Assembly (NCBI GenBank): GCA_949825025.1
Contig: OX463780.1
Span: 29,912,118-29,976,117 of the forward strand
Direction: 5' to 3'
Source of the DNA: Siphlonurus alternatus
Lineage: Eukaryota > Arthropoda > Insecta > Ephemeroptera > Siphlonuridae
Length of the DNA stretch: 64,000 nt
Positions 27,265 to 39,661 of this stretch are shown piece after piece; the first letter of the stretch is position 1, and each line of letters opens with the position of its first letter. The notes below the pieces were generated by a model that did not search any database, had not been told where the DNA came from, and saw only the letters and a list, made by a program, of their open reading frames with translations. A program made the position numbers and the translations under genes.

Positions 27265-30200
27265 ACTTTAGTATAATAGAGAAAGAATGTAATCCTGATA
27301 TAAAATTGCATGACCATTGACTTTTATCAATATCAAACATGGACCCACAGATATATAATAATTATTCTTATTTAGGAAATTTTTGTTTATTTTTTAAATT
27401 TTTTTGTTTACAAATTCCCATAGCTATATTAAATTTATTATACACGCATAATGTGGGATGCAAGTCTTCGAAAAATGAAGCTGATAAATTTTTTTTAAAA
27501 AATAATTACGAAGAAAAAAACAACATTTACGAAAAACAACACCCGCCACGGATTTCCCGATTCCTGATTCTGCCTGCATGCAATCAATATTTATCACACC
27601 GTGAAAAACTTCATCGATATCAATTACGAATCGTCAGTTTAAATTTCCTGGCATTGTACTAATTTATTATAATATATCACAGTCTAGTCAGTATGTATGT
27701 GTGACCTCACACATAATCGGCTCTCAGGTGGAGTCACTATTACAAATCTCTCGACAAATGGAGCGACATCCGGTCCCCACGTGACCCCACAATCAGGTCT
27801 TTGACCTCCCAGCTGCCACAGAGATTGGACCTTCCTCTTCATTATGACAACTCTCCTAAGCCGCATTTGCACCAAGTACAATATTATACAGATCAAAAAG
27901 TATTATTAATTCCAGTTCTTTTTATAAAATGTAAATTCTTATAGAGGATGTTGTAAGTTATTAATCTATTTTATTGAAATTCTTTCTTAATCAAGCTACA
28001 AAAGGAATATTTTATTTTTAAAAGCGAACAAGTTTTTTTTTTCCTCCATCACTCGTGATTACCTGATCTTTCTTGTCCATTCAAGTCAGTCCAGCAGGTA
28101 AGCTGGCTTTATGGTCAGGTAAAACATGTTCCTCCTCATCACAGCCAATTGCGTCACAAGATCTTGTCAAGACAATAATTTCGTAGATTACAAGAAACTT
28201 ATTTCAACATGTAAGTACTGTTCAAAATAACTTCTACTTAAAAGGGCGATTTAAAAAAGATTCGGTTACGATTAACATTCCATTTTAATAACATTTAAAT
28301 TGCTGTTTTTTCTTTCCTTTCATTTTTAGCATATACTTGAAATTTATTTTATCAAATTTAAATATTTACGAGTATGATGTGTCTTGTATATCCTGTATAT
28401 GCTGCAGAATACAGGGCATACCATAATGATATATCAATATATTTGTTTATTTAGATGGAAATAATATTTTATATTGTATTATTGCATAATATAATATTCC
28501 CATTTCAAGAACTTTAAATATATAATTCAAGTGTTATTGATAATAATAAATATATTGAGAAATTGGCATCTAAAAATGTACAAAAACTTTTCAATTAACG
28601 AAAGATTTTAAAATAAAAACTTTAGTTATAAACTGCATAATACAATTATCCTTATATTTATAGTATTTATAAGTATATAATATACTATTTTAAGTATTTT
28701 ATATTAATAATCAAATTTAAAAATTATTTTTTTTATTTTATATTAATTAAAAAAACAATGTCTGCTTACACTAACAGACGCACTCAATCATCATCATTTC
28801 ATTCATCTTCATGATATTTAATTTCTTAATTTTATAACAAAACTCAAAACAATTCTTATATTTTGTAAAAAAAGTTGCAATATATGTATAACCTATTTTT
28901 TTTTTTACCTTTATATAGTTGGAACTATTTATGGTAAAATATCACTAAAAAGAGAACAAATGAGAAGATAAAGTGAAGTTAATACGATACAAACTTTCCG
29001 AAAGGACACTCAATCTGAATTAAACTTTGTACATCAGCAAACTTGAAAGTTTATTCATGCAGTTTGTTTAAATGTCTCTGCTATAACTGAATACGCACGT
29101 GAATAAAAATTGCGGGCAGAGAGAGAGAGAGAGACGGGCGGGTTGCGGCCACTACAGGGGACGATAAATACGTGTTACGCTACCTCCCAGTTGACTATGG
29201 GCTAATCTGCATGCGGGTGGAACAAGCACACCAGCCCACAGTTTATATCCAGGGCAGATTACTCGAGAGGTACTATAACTTGGATATAAATTATTGATTA
29301 ATAAAGTTATTTCCAATCTTGATGTGTTAAAATTTTATTAGACATGCCATAAATATGTTATATTGTGTAATTAATTTTTTTATGATAAAAGAATGTATTA
29401 TAACTGATATATTATTATATAAAAAATATGCATAATTATTATTTTAAAAGCTATGGTGAAATTGTCCAGTGTATATATTAACATATGTTTGTCAATATAG
29501 ATTTATTAATTGCATCAGAGTATAATTATATAATTATTATATTGCTAGATTTTTATACTATTAATTTCGACCATCTGCATAAAAAAATCTATCTTTTTCA
29601 AGTAACATATACATCTTGCAGGAAGTAAAATCATAAAAATCTTATTACGAAATCATTAATTATAATATCATTGCATGAAGCTAGGAAGCTTGATAGGTTT
29701 CTCACTAACCATCACGGTTATAACTAATGCCAGTCTAAACTCAATTAATGACAATCAACACGGGTGTGAAAGAGTCCATCTTGAATTATGCTCATTTTAG
29801 ATCTAAATGATCTCTTAATGTATACAAATTACAATCCCTACCTTGAAGGAAAATGTTCTGCATTATCACCAATGCAATCCAGGGTGAAAACAGTCCAGGA
29901 ATATCAGGTGAAGTGATAAAAGAAAAATACCTTTAATAAATAATATACGTTACAAAAATGTATAAATTATAGTATAAGTATATACTATATTATAAGAGCA
30001 CAATATTCGAATATTGTTCATAGTGTTAGATAACTTTCAAACACTTTTTTTTGTCCCCTTTATGTTGAAAATACAATAAATTTGCGACGGTATATAACTT
30101 CATTGCGTCTCGCTGCAATACATACAAATTTACATAGGTAGCAATTTGCATTACCTATTCTATTTGAACGTTTCTTGTTTTGCTCCAGCAACTTGGCTCG

Positions 30201-30835
30201 TATCTCCCGGGCCTGCAATAAGAACAAACAGCGACGCTAAAATGCTTATTTACGAGCAGAGGCTGTGTGCTGCATGCTCGCGAGTTTTTCATCTGGCATA
30301 TTTATATACGATGCTGACATATCTTTTACATTTTGCTCAAGTTTCATTTCTATATAAGACTATAAGGGAGTCATATATTATATTTACGTACATCGATTTT
30401 GTTCCATACTAAAATATTATGATAGTCATTTATTTTTCATCATAAATTCCTTATATTACAATGTATAGGAATTCCCATTGGATATTGTATACATGAAATT
30501 TATTATTTTATTTTATATTAAATTCATTTAAAAAAATAGAACAATTCATAATAATAATTTAAATTATTGTTATAACAAAAAATTAATATTTATTTTTCTA
30601 TGACATATGTATGAACAACAAATCTCTTATGTAAATATAAAATCCATTAACACTTACTGCATCAGCACATGTACGTGCATTATAACATATTAGAGGGATT
30701 TTGTACGTCATAATAAAATGAGGAGAATGCTTCATGCCATAATCCCACGTTTAAACTAAACAAGAGTACCACCACCGGTATATTATATATATTATAGAGG
30801 CGGCGGCATTGTTACCACACAGTACAGAGAGAGAG
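27265..30835. other. AT-rich non-coding stretch with two GC-richer islands
   Basis: No supported gene. The island at 27680-27860 contains CACGTG (near 27779) and the inverted repeat AGGTCTTTGACCT (27795-27807). The island at 29130-29280 contains two inverted GCAGATTA motifs (29203-29210 and 29255-29261 region), typical K50-homeodomain-like cores. A donor-like CAGCAG|GTAAGC lies near 28092 (+) without a matching exon. Confidence 0.5.
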
Positions 30836-30900
30836 AATGACGATCGAGCCGCGCAATCGTGAGGCTTAATGACACACCAATTGTTGACGCCATTCTTCGT
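30836..30900. promoter_or_regulatory. Conserved-looking island, twin A
   Basis: The core GAGCCGCGC...TCGTGAGGCTTAATGACAC (30846-30875) resembles the sequence at 32633-32663 over about 30 bp, and weaker similarity continues for another 20 bp (CCAATTGTTGACGCCAT versus CCGAATGTGTTGCCGTCAT). The GGCTTAATGA core is a homeodomain-type site. A paired cis-regulatory element or an old repeat are the two readings. Confidence 0.35.
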
Positions 30901-32619
30901 CATGACGAGAGTAAAAATAAAAAAAAAAAAAAAAAAAAGTGAGGTACAGTCATGGACATAATACTTCCCCAACATTTCTATCATTTTCACTCTTATATAG
31001 CAAAGATAGTTATCGTTTGAGGCCATAATTCAAATTAGTGAAATAACAAGAAAAAATATCTGTAATAGAGAGGAGTAAAAGCCTAGTGAGAAAAAGGGAA
31101 GAAAAAGGTAAAGACAACCTTTTCAAATGTATATCACCCAATGCCATCTTTTGGCAAGGGAGTTTTTTTCAGGCGTGCTATTTGATTTGGCCAATCTATT
31201 ATAATCATGGTGCTACCCCATAATAAATACGAAGCCACTAATTCTACATAAGATTATATTTACAAGACTTATTGATATGGACCAAATTAAGTTGATTTTT
31301 AATTAAATTTAAATTAGATGAGATTTTCCTCAATCCTTAATGCCCTTGACTTAATATACGTTTAAAATTTAATACCGTTTTATTATATACGTCTGAATCG
31401 ATCAAAACTCCATGCAACTTACTCTATACTCAATATATAAGCTTTATATAGGATAGAAGACAATTTATATTATTGTTATAATTATATAGCGACTTTGAAA
31501 TTTAATTGAAGACATGACAATATTTTATAGTCAGGTTCTATTGTTCACCAGTGTATATACGTTCCCTGTGTCTATCAGCTACGGTATAGACACGCCACAT
31601 GCACCATGCAGCACGACCGTGACAGATAATTGCAACCTTATCATGGTAGAATGTCAGGGCGATATTTATTTTTCATTGTACTCGACGCACATGATCCTTT
31701 TGACAATGTATTTCTTGATTGCTACTTACCCCCCCCCCTTCTCTCTCTTTCTCTCCCCTTCTTCTATGCACTTTAATTAGATAATTTATTAAAGATTGAA
31801 GTGTCAGAATATAAGTTCCTGCATGATTGTTACATATAGCGTGCTAAGCCATATTTCATTATTACTCTATAAGTATATATAGCATTTTCTCAGAAATTAT
31901 AAAGAAATTATATAAAATGTAGTTTATTGATTTGAAATCGAATTGAATTCAATGTTAAAAGTGATCAGGTGTTAACTTATAAAAATATATCGTGCTAGAA
32001 TTTTTGTTGTGTCTTGAAAATCAATTTTATAAAATACCAACTATAATGGTTTAAGAGGACAAAAAAATCAGTTATATATTATACTGTTGGAATCGATGCA
32101 TGTATATTATAATAGAAAATACTGCGCCAATTCAGTTTGACCATGAAATTTCATTTACACTATAGATATATTATATATAATTTGAATATGCATTTCTTAG
32201 TATTATATACGTCTTTAAAAAAAAACTTATTTTATATTTGTTGTAAATATATATATATTAGTTTCTCCATTTTAGAAATTTAATTTAATTGTGAATAATG
32301 TATTTTTTGTACACTCGTGGCCTTGGAAAATTACCCACTTGCCACCTTGTTAATCACCTTGCTCATCCAGTGTTATTAATACGGGGCATGGTGATTAACA
32401 AGGCTGCAGCATGCAAAAGAGAAATTTTTCGAGGCGACAACTGTACATTATATACTATTGCCAATTTAACTATGTCAAATCTTTTTTTATTTAAGTAAAA
32501 TCAATTCATTCATGTTTCACTTTCAGAATATATACGTACAATGAAGGTAATAGTTAAGTCCATCGAAGTGTAAAGATAGATTTATAGAAAATAGATATAA
32601 TTAAAGTGATTATTTTGGT
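30901..32619. other. AT-rich non-coding stretch
   Basis: No supported gene. A poly-A tract lies at about 30920-30938. A GC-richer patch at 31535-31690 holds a C-run at about 31730 and GATA-type motifs, and a patch at 32310-32420 is slightly GC-richer. Confidence 0.55.
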
Positions 32620-32830
32620 CTGACAGAAAGCGAGATTCGCGCGGTCATGCGGCTTAATGATGCCCGCCGAATGTGTTGCCGTCATCAGGGGTGGTCCAAC
32701 CTCCTGCTGCTGGACTGGCCGGCCCGCTTATTAGAGGAGAAGGTTCCGATAGAACAAGCTTCATTAGAGCTGATTAAGCTCGTCCTGGAGCGACAAAACT
32801 AATCCTGCTGTATACACGCCCATGTACCCT
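32620..32830. promoter_or_regulatory. Conserved-looking GC-rich island, twin B
   Basis: About 200 bp of GC-balanced, CpG-containing sequence in AT-rich DNA. It contains the segment resembling 30846-30875, a palindromic GGCCGGCC (32717-32724) and a homeodomain-rich string TCATTAGAGCTGATTAAG (32761-32778). All frames are interrupted and no splice sites frame it, so it reads as a candidate cis-regulatory element rather than an exon. This is inference. Confidence 0.35.
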
Positions 32831-35800
32831 TCATGACATTAAATGTGACATTTTCTGTACCGATGTCGCTCGTCAATGGAATTACAAATAAATCTTCAAA
32901 GATTAAAATTAATTTCTTTCAAATATCGACGTATTATTAAGCCTTATGTCATTCGGACACTTTTTTTTTTCGAAAGGCTTTTATATCAATCGGGATGGTC
33001 AATTTGGAGAGTGAATGTTGTATAATGTTATAAAATTTTATTATATAACGTAAGCAACTGATGTCAATTGTCAATATCAAGTTTTGGAGTATAATAATAT
33101 AATAGGCATGATGCAATAGGTGTACCGAAAGTTGGCTCATATAGTTGGATCATTCATGTTTAAATGTACAGTACATGTTACTTGTTTACATTGCAAAGAA
33201 ATCCTTGTTAAATTGCATTGATAATATTCAAAATAATATATGTGAGCATTCTGTCGATCGTATATTACCAAAAACACTAGAAACTCCCTAACGCAATTCG
33301 TTTATTATACTCCTCCCCTCCCGTCATTTCTGGTCAATGACAATTAAACGAGTCTAACAGTGCATATCAGTGACGGTGAACTCAGCTGCGGTGATTTTCC
33401 TACTAAATTATCATACACCAATACATCGATCGAGTATACAACAAACCACCACAAGGCCCTAAAAAATCATGGTTAGTGCACATTGTCTCTTTTGTCCCCT
33501 GGCGCGCTGTGTGTGCACATCGTTAGTTGCGTTATTTGTTCATCCCCCGCCTATCTATGTCAACCGCAAGATAACGTGACAGCTCAAAGATGGCCGCCAA
33601 GCGCACTCGAGGCATCACAAACAGCTGAAGTACACCACGGGATGTCGGAACGTTTCCTCCGCTATTTTTGTTTGTGATTTTGTCGGAGACGTGGTGAACT
33701 GCACTGCAAAAAAGCTGGATGTAATCTCACATGCAGATGAACATCTTTTTGTAAACAGAGGCTGCAATACCAGTATATAGCAAATCAGACAACGTGCATT
33801 ATTGGTCGCAGTTTTTATTTCGTTTATAATGGGATAGTTGCATTTTTTACTACTGATCCTGACTGAATGCAGCTCTTCATACGCTTGAATTCGACTGCAC
33901 TCCGATATCACATGTAATCGTATATATAATATATTATATAGTGCATTATACTATATGGTATTTTATATTGATTGTTAGTGCTGTTGGTCCTAAATTCTAA
34001 ATTCTTTTAGAAAAGTCTGCAATATTGAGAAGCATCTGTTGCAAAAAGTATTATCGTTTTAATTGTTTATAAAATATAATAATTTTAATATAATACCAAT
34101 TTATTTTAATGTTAATAATAATTTAATGCTATTTTCTCATAAATTAACATAGAACAAAACATAATATAATTTATGATAAACATATTGCTATTCTTTATTC
34201 ATATTTCAATTTTCAGAATTATTCATTAAAAACATGTTATAAAAAAACACGGGAAACATTTTGTATTCAAATATGCAGATATATTCCTTCAAACGAATAA
34301 CATCGAAATAATTTTCACTCCTTGTTTAAGTCTGAAACAGATTTTTTTTTTTCTGAAACAAAGCATTAAATCATTGCTGCAAAAAAAATGTATAACATTC
34401 TTTATAAATATCCTTTGTCTCTGTTTGTAGTATTGCTTTGTTTTAAAGTAGGAAAGTTATGTAGCAAAAAAGAAAAAAAAAAAAAAAAAAACAAGAAAAA
34501 AACACACAAAGACATTCGCATATTTGATTCATATTTTATAACTTATATTACAATAGGAAATTGAAAAGCATAAAGAAAACTTGATTTGCTTGAAGGTATT
34601 ATTTTATTCAATTACCATGAACAAATAAACATACAAATACAAATTAAAAAAACAATTAAAGAACTTTCTATAATAATTATTTGCTCCAGAATTTATTGTA
34701 CCTCGTCACAAGTTTAAAATTCCAGCAGAGCTCTTCGCGTTATTTTACGAACGGTACCAAGTGTACCATTAATAATACCTGAGGGCTTCTGCGGTGGTGG
34801 CGACGTTTGCCCGGGAATATATCGCCCTTGGGAACAAAGGCTGGGGGCGGTGCATCGCCCTATATACTGCGGGGGAGGTCGATTTTCATCAAGCTCGAGC
34901 CTCGCCGCATTAAATCTAGAGTCATTTCGCGAACTTCCTCAACTCCTTTTACACTGCGAAAAATATTTGCGTAGAATCCATAAAAAGACTCTGTTTTCAG
35001 CACTTTTTTGCTATCTTGGGATAGCCATACTTATGGTCTTATGGACAACGTAGTCTATGGGGTCGTGGGCCAATTTTTTCACATATCGTCATGAAAATTT
35101 ATGTGCAAGACATCAGGTATGAGTTTTCTTTTTTTTTTTTTAACGAAAAATAACATTGCAATCAGAGGTCACTAAAATACATAGAGTGAAGCCCACACAA
35201 ACGGCTATTTTTGTTGACACTTTTCAACTGGCACATACGCCGCCCCTGCGACAACTCACCTCGCCTAGAGATGGCAGCATCGATACATGTTTGGCAAATG
35301 GAAATTTTCCAAGGCGAGGAGTGTACATTGGAACCCATTTTCTACTCAACTCAGTTTTCTAATATATCTCAGCACGATGAAATTTTCATTGGAATTTGAC
35401 CAAAAGTATTTTAAATTTTTAAAAGTTGCTGGTAGAGAATTTCAAAACATAAAATAATAAGAATCACAAAATGAAAGTTTTGGAACCTGCATGCACGCTG
35501 CCTCATTCTCAGACCAAAATAATAACAGAGGGTCTGATTTCTAGAATTGATTTTTATTATTTTTTTTTATAGGTATACATAATTTAATGCCATATATTAT
35601 TAAATAAGCTTTATTTTAAATTTTATACGTTCAATAAATGTGTGTTAATCTTTGACTTAAACACAATATACACGTGTAAATTTCAAATTACACTTCTCTA
35701 CACCTAATTTAAAATTTATAGACTTTGTAAATGTAATGTTCTATGATGAAGACACATGCTGCATGTATCAAAATAAGTAAATCTTAATTTAAATAGTGAC

Positions 35801-37759
35801 ATACACATGTAGTGAGTGGAATTGGATTCCACTAATTCAAATAAATTATAGATGTTGCTCTACTAAAGATGTTTTATGGTATAAAGGGAGGGAGGAGGTT
35901 GGCAAAGAAGTCGTTTCCACAAGATGTGTCATCGATCTTTCATGACCCAAGGAAATCATATACATTTCATATAATACATATGACGATGTATATACAATGC
36001 CAACCCTTGTTACACTATTATATGTCATATGAGCTGTAACCAATATAAGAAGAAATGAGGGCAAGCAGTATAGCCAGCCAAATGACCCGCATACTAATTA
36101 TGTTTTATACGTCAATGTCCATTATCTTTATCTAATAGTAATTAATTTCAGTGTTTTTTTAATTATTTTAATGAAGACCTGCATAATATACGTTGTTTTT
36201 ACTTCCTGGTCATTTAGGATTTTAATCATTGTTTTATTTTTTTTAATGATTCATAGAGGTTGTATTATTTTATCAACTGTTATAATCTTATAATTCTATA
36301 TTTATAATATTTAGTAAAGTTATGGTTTAAAACACATACACTAGTTATTATACTATAAATGGAAAAGTTTTATTTTAAAAACAAGCAGAAATACATTTAA
36401 ATTTTTATCTGTTTTAGATTGAGAAACAATAAAAAATTGTAAACTCAAATTAGTTTCAACATTATTTGATGCCATGCATGATAATAACAATGCAATTAAA
36501 AAGATAATGTCATGCAATTTATATCACTTTCTCATTGCATGCAGTCAACATGAAATTACCTAACTTAGAAAGAATGTGAGAGAGTTTTATTAGTATAATT
36601 TTAAGGGAATTTAATATTAATTAAATTAACATCTCTTTATATACAAAATTTTAATTATGAAAATTAATAAGCTCACATTGTAGAATTATTAATTGCGTGT
36701 GCTGCTGCTGCTGCTATTCTCACGGTCATGACATTGCTAAGATAAACACACGTTGATTCGTCATGCTGGACTCTTCACAGGGTCGTGACACTCGTGACGT
36801 CACAGTCCTTTGTTTTGTGACACCGCGCCGCGAGCATGGCCCGTCGTCTTTTTGTCTCGGGCGGCTTCTGTGTTGTTGCTACGTGCTGATTCTGGGGGTA
36901 TCCTGCAAGCACCCGGAGTGGTATGTGACGTCACGTGTGACCATCGAATTCTCATCATTATCACGTGACTTGTATTCTCATGATTTAAAATTCTATACAG
37001 AAGAAGTCTGACATAAGGTGTGTTCGTAAATGCATAATCAGTAATCAGATGAACCTCATCTCATTGTGTATTTACGTATACTGAATTTGGTTCCCGTCAT
37101 GAATACACGAGAGTATTTCAGATCGTGTTCGACCAGTAACAAAATTGATCGTAAATTCTGACCCGAGTATGCACTTTCTGCACTCGATGCCCATCATGGA
37201 CCATAATTATAATTATACGTCCAAGCTGGAGCTCTTATTTTTAACGAATGCAAGGGTTACAATAGGCTATTGTAACGACATTACAAACTCGATGAAAAAC
37301 ATAGCATTGATGTGACGGACAATGCATAATTATTATATTATGCGATGCCCCAATTATATTTATTATATACTGTAGTTGTCTGAAGTATCTATATATTCAA
37401 ATAACAGAGAACTGACGTCTCTTTTACAATTTTCATAGCATCATGACGATTAATGATTTAATTGTACTACATTATATATTATCTGATATTTAATTATCAC
37501 ATGCCGGACACCCACACCAAGCTCACAAAAATACAGACCTCTTGTTGGTCCAATGATCCCACATGACTCACTCGGATGGCTGATAAGAAGCAAGATCCAG
37601 TGATGAAGTCCAGTCTCTTGAGGGTTACATCTGAGGCTGCAGTATTCTGTAGAGAAATTTAATTATTTCAAAATCATTTTAATTAATTAATTCCAATATG
37701 CTTTGGACTGATATCATTGAAAACATCTTAATATTTGATGTTTTATTTGAGCTAGTTAA
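32831..37759. other. AT-rich non-coding stretch with GC-richer islands
   Basis: No supported gene. Islands: 33300-33700, containing AAGATGGCCGCC at 33587-33598 (YY1/Pho-type site); 34720-34960, CpG-containing; 35200-35300; and 36750-36975, containing two CRE palindromes (36795-36802 and 36926-36933) with overlapping or nearby CACGTG. The rest is AT-rich, including a poly-A tract at about 34470-34490. Confidence 0.5.
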
Positions 37760-37857
37760 GTCAGCCCCTGCAGTTAGGCAACTGTTTGTGCCCTCCCCTC
37801 CAACCGGCTGGAGCGCGGAGGGGAGTATAAAATGCGGTATAATCTCCTTCTTTTCTT
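37760..37857 (+). promoter_or_regulatory. Conserved 5S rRNA upstream region
   Basis: About 98 bp upstream of the 5S gene are shared with the upstream region of the convergent copy. It includes GCCCCTGCAGTTAGGCAACTG, the near-palindrome CTCCAACCGGCTGGAG (37798-37813) and TATAAAAT at 37826-37833, 32 bases before the RNA start. TATA-like elements near -30 are known to contribute to 5S transcription in several invertebrates. Confidence 0.7.
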
Positions 37858-37975
37858 GTCTACGGCCATATCACGTTGAATGCACCGGTTCTCGTCCGAT
37901 CACCGAAGTTAAGCAACGTCGAGCGCGGTTAGTACTTGGATGGGTGACCGCCTGGGAATACTGCGTGCTGTAGAT
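37858..37975 (+). rRNA. 5S ribosomal RNA
   Basis: A complete 5S rRNA gene of 118 nt. The 5' end GTCTACGGCCATA pairs with the 3' end TGCTGTAGAT to form the closing stem (final pair G-U). The internal control region is intact: GATCACCGAAGTTAAGC (A box), then AGTACTTGGATGGGTGACC and CCTGGGAATAC (C-box region). A T8 terminator follows at 37979-37986. It differs from the convergent copy at one base (T instead of C in GAATACYGCG). RNA polymerase III would produce the 5S component of the large ribosomal subunit. Both copies look intact, but activity cannot be judged from sequence. Confidence 0.97.
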
Positions 37976-37978
37976 GCA

Positions 37979-37986
37979 TTTTTTTT
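37979..37986 (+). terminator. RNA polymerase III T-run terminator
   Basis: Eight consecutive T directly after the 5S gene, with further T-runs following. Confidence 0.85.
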
Positions 37987-38270
37987 CTTTTTGCTTCATT
38001 CATATTTATATTATTGATTATTACAAACTAATTTAAAATAATACCCAAATATTATTTCAAATTAATTAACTAATTAATATAAATATTTTTATATTTAAAA
38101 TTACTTAGTTTCATAAGACCACATAATTAATACAATCAAGTTATTAAATTAATATACAAATTTATTAAAGTCTTTACTTTTTATGACACACAAATTAATA
38201 TTATCATTAATATTAAGTTGTTTACGCAAATAGTAGGCCTAATGATATATAAATTATAAATAAAAAGCTT
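37987..38270. other. AT-rich spacer between convergent 5S genes
   Basis: About 280 bp of very AT-rich sequence forming the loop of the 5S inverted duplication. No other feature is seen. Confidence 0.7.
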
Positions 38271-38275
38271 AAAAA
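38271..38275 (-). terminator. RNA polymerase III T-run terminator
   Basis: Five consecutive T on the minus strand, four bases beyond the end of the minus-strand 5S gene. Confidence 0.7.
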
Positions 38276-38279
38276 GTAC

Positions 38280-38397
38280 ATCTACAGCACGCGGTATTCC
38301 CAGGCGGTCACCCATCCAAGTACTAACCGCGCTCGACGTTGCTTAACTTCGGTGATCGGACGAGAACCGGTGCATTCAACGTGATATGGCCGTAGAC
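38280..38397 (-). rRNA. 5S ribosomal RNA, inverted copy
   Basis: A complete 118-nt 5S gene on the minus strand, identical to 37858-37975 except one base, with the same closing stem and internal control region. Its upstream flank (38398-38495) matches that of the other copy. Tail-to-tail placement of two isolated copies differs from the tandem arrays usual for 5S genes. The near-identity indicates a recent inverted duplication or gene conversion. Confidence 0.97.
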
Positions 38398-38495
38398 AAG
38401 AGAGAAGGAGATTATACTACATTTTATACTCTCCTCCGCACTCCAGCCGGCTGGAGGGGAGGGACACGAACAGTTGCCTAACTGCAGGGGCTGAC
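38398..38495 (-). promoter_or_regulatory. Conserved 5S rRNA upstream region, inverted copy
   Basis: Contains TATAAAAT (38421-38428 on the minus strand) and the perfect 16-bp palindrome CTCCAGCCGGCTGGAG (38441-38456), at nearly the same distances from the RNA start as in the plus-strand copy. Homology to the other flank ends at GTCAGCCCCTG on both sides. Confidence 0.7.
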
Positions 38496-38891
38496 GGAGA
38501 TAAAAAATATGTATTATATTTTTTATATTCTTAAATTTTACTCGTAATAGTATAATAGTAAGCCATTTATTTCAGCAATTTAAGCGCATTTATATATAAT
38601 GCCAACTACAAATTTATTACTCTATCGAATCATTCCCAAATGATATAAAAAATAAATCAATTTTATAAAATATGTCTAGAATTCTAGATGCATGCATGGC
38701 ATAAAGCTTTCAATTAATTTAGTGTTATTAACATAATTTAACAAACAAAATAATTACATTAAAAAAATCATATATAATAATAATAAAAAACTGTAATTTA
38801 TAACATTTTGCACCATTTATTTCATTTCTATATATATAATACTTTAGATATAAATTGAACAGCTTATAAATTTTTATTTTTATAAGCTTAC

Positions 38892-39184
38892 TGCGGCGTT
38901 TTAAAACATCAAACAACATTTTTTTTTTCTCCCCGTAAACTCTCCTCTCCATGCTCTTCAGAAGTGAAATTATTAATGCAAAGAGTGGTTCTGTGTGCTC
39001 TTCCCATATAACACTACGAGACTCCTCTATGCTGAAAGAAATAGCACCACTGCTGGTATATATTATGAGCTCGCTAGGCCGTCGCAGTGGTCTATCTGAC
39101 TGAATAATTTTAACATCTCCAGAGAACGAGAGAGATGATATTATTCTACGAGAGAAGCTTCGACGATTCGTTAATTCTTTTGTG
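38892..39184 (-). CDS. Candidate internal exon (about 97 codons), unrecognised protein
   Basis: On the minus strand a good acceptor, TTCTATTAAATTTCAG, precedes 39184. One frame stays open from TKELTNRRSFSRRI past a donor-like CGCCGCA|GTAAGC at 38891. The peptide is rich in Arg, Lys, Ser and Ile, with segments SDRPLRRPSELI and MERRVYGEKKK; no domain is recognised. Open length is unusual for DNA this AT-rich, and the frame also stays open about 50 codons beyond the donor with a hydrophobic AT-rich tail. The donor has A instead of G at the last exon base. It could be a real exon, a decayed one, or a chance open frame in a GC-richer patch. Confidence 0.2.
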
Positions 39185-39585
39185 CTGAAATTTAATAGAA
39201 GCCACAAGCCAAATGCTTTTGTTCTTAGTGTAGTGCTTATAGAAGAATAAAGTTTTGGTATATACCCGGCAAGCCGGCAAGCTCTTTTTCTTGTATAAAA
39301 AGATTATAGAATTTCTCCTCTATTTCTATTATTCTCTCTCACACTGTCTCCTTCTTTCTAAATTTCTTTGTCTTTTCTTTAATACATTTTGAAATTATTC
39401 TTTTGATGAATTTTATACTCTCGTAAGAAAAAAGTTTTTAAGTATGCTTTTAATAACAAATTTGTTTTCATAGACGTTATAATTTTATATATAATATTTA
39501 ATTGATGACAAAGAATGAAAGAATACATTTAATTAATCGTAAAACACATTAACAAAAGATTAAACGGATTATTGTCAAATTTCTT

Positions 39586-39590
<5 letters not shown>

Positions 39591-39648
<58 letters not shown>
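39591..39648. repeat. (AT)n microsatellite
   Basis: About 58 bp of AT dinucleotides immediately left of a hairpin MITE. Confidence 0.95.
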
Positions 39649-39657
<9 letters not shown>

Positions 39658-39661
39658 TGAT

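Noticed and set aside
32405..35332. Similarity between AAATTTTTCGAGGCGACAAC (near 32426) and AAATTTTCCAAGGCGAGGAG (near 35302)
   Set aside because: Short and gapped. Too weak to separate from chance without alignment statistics.
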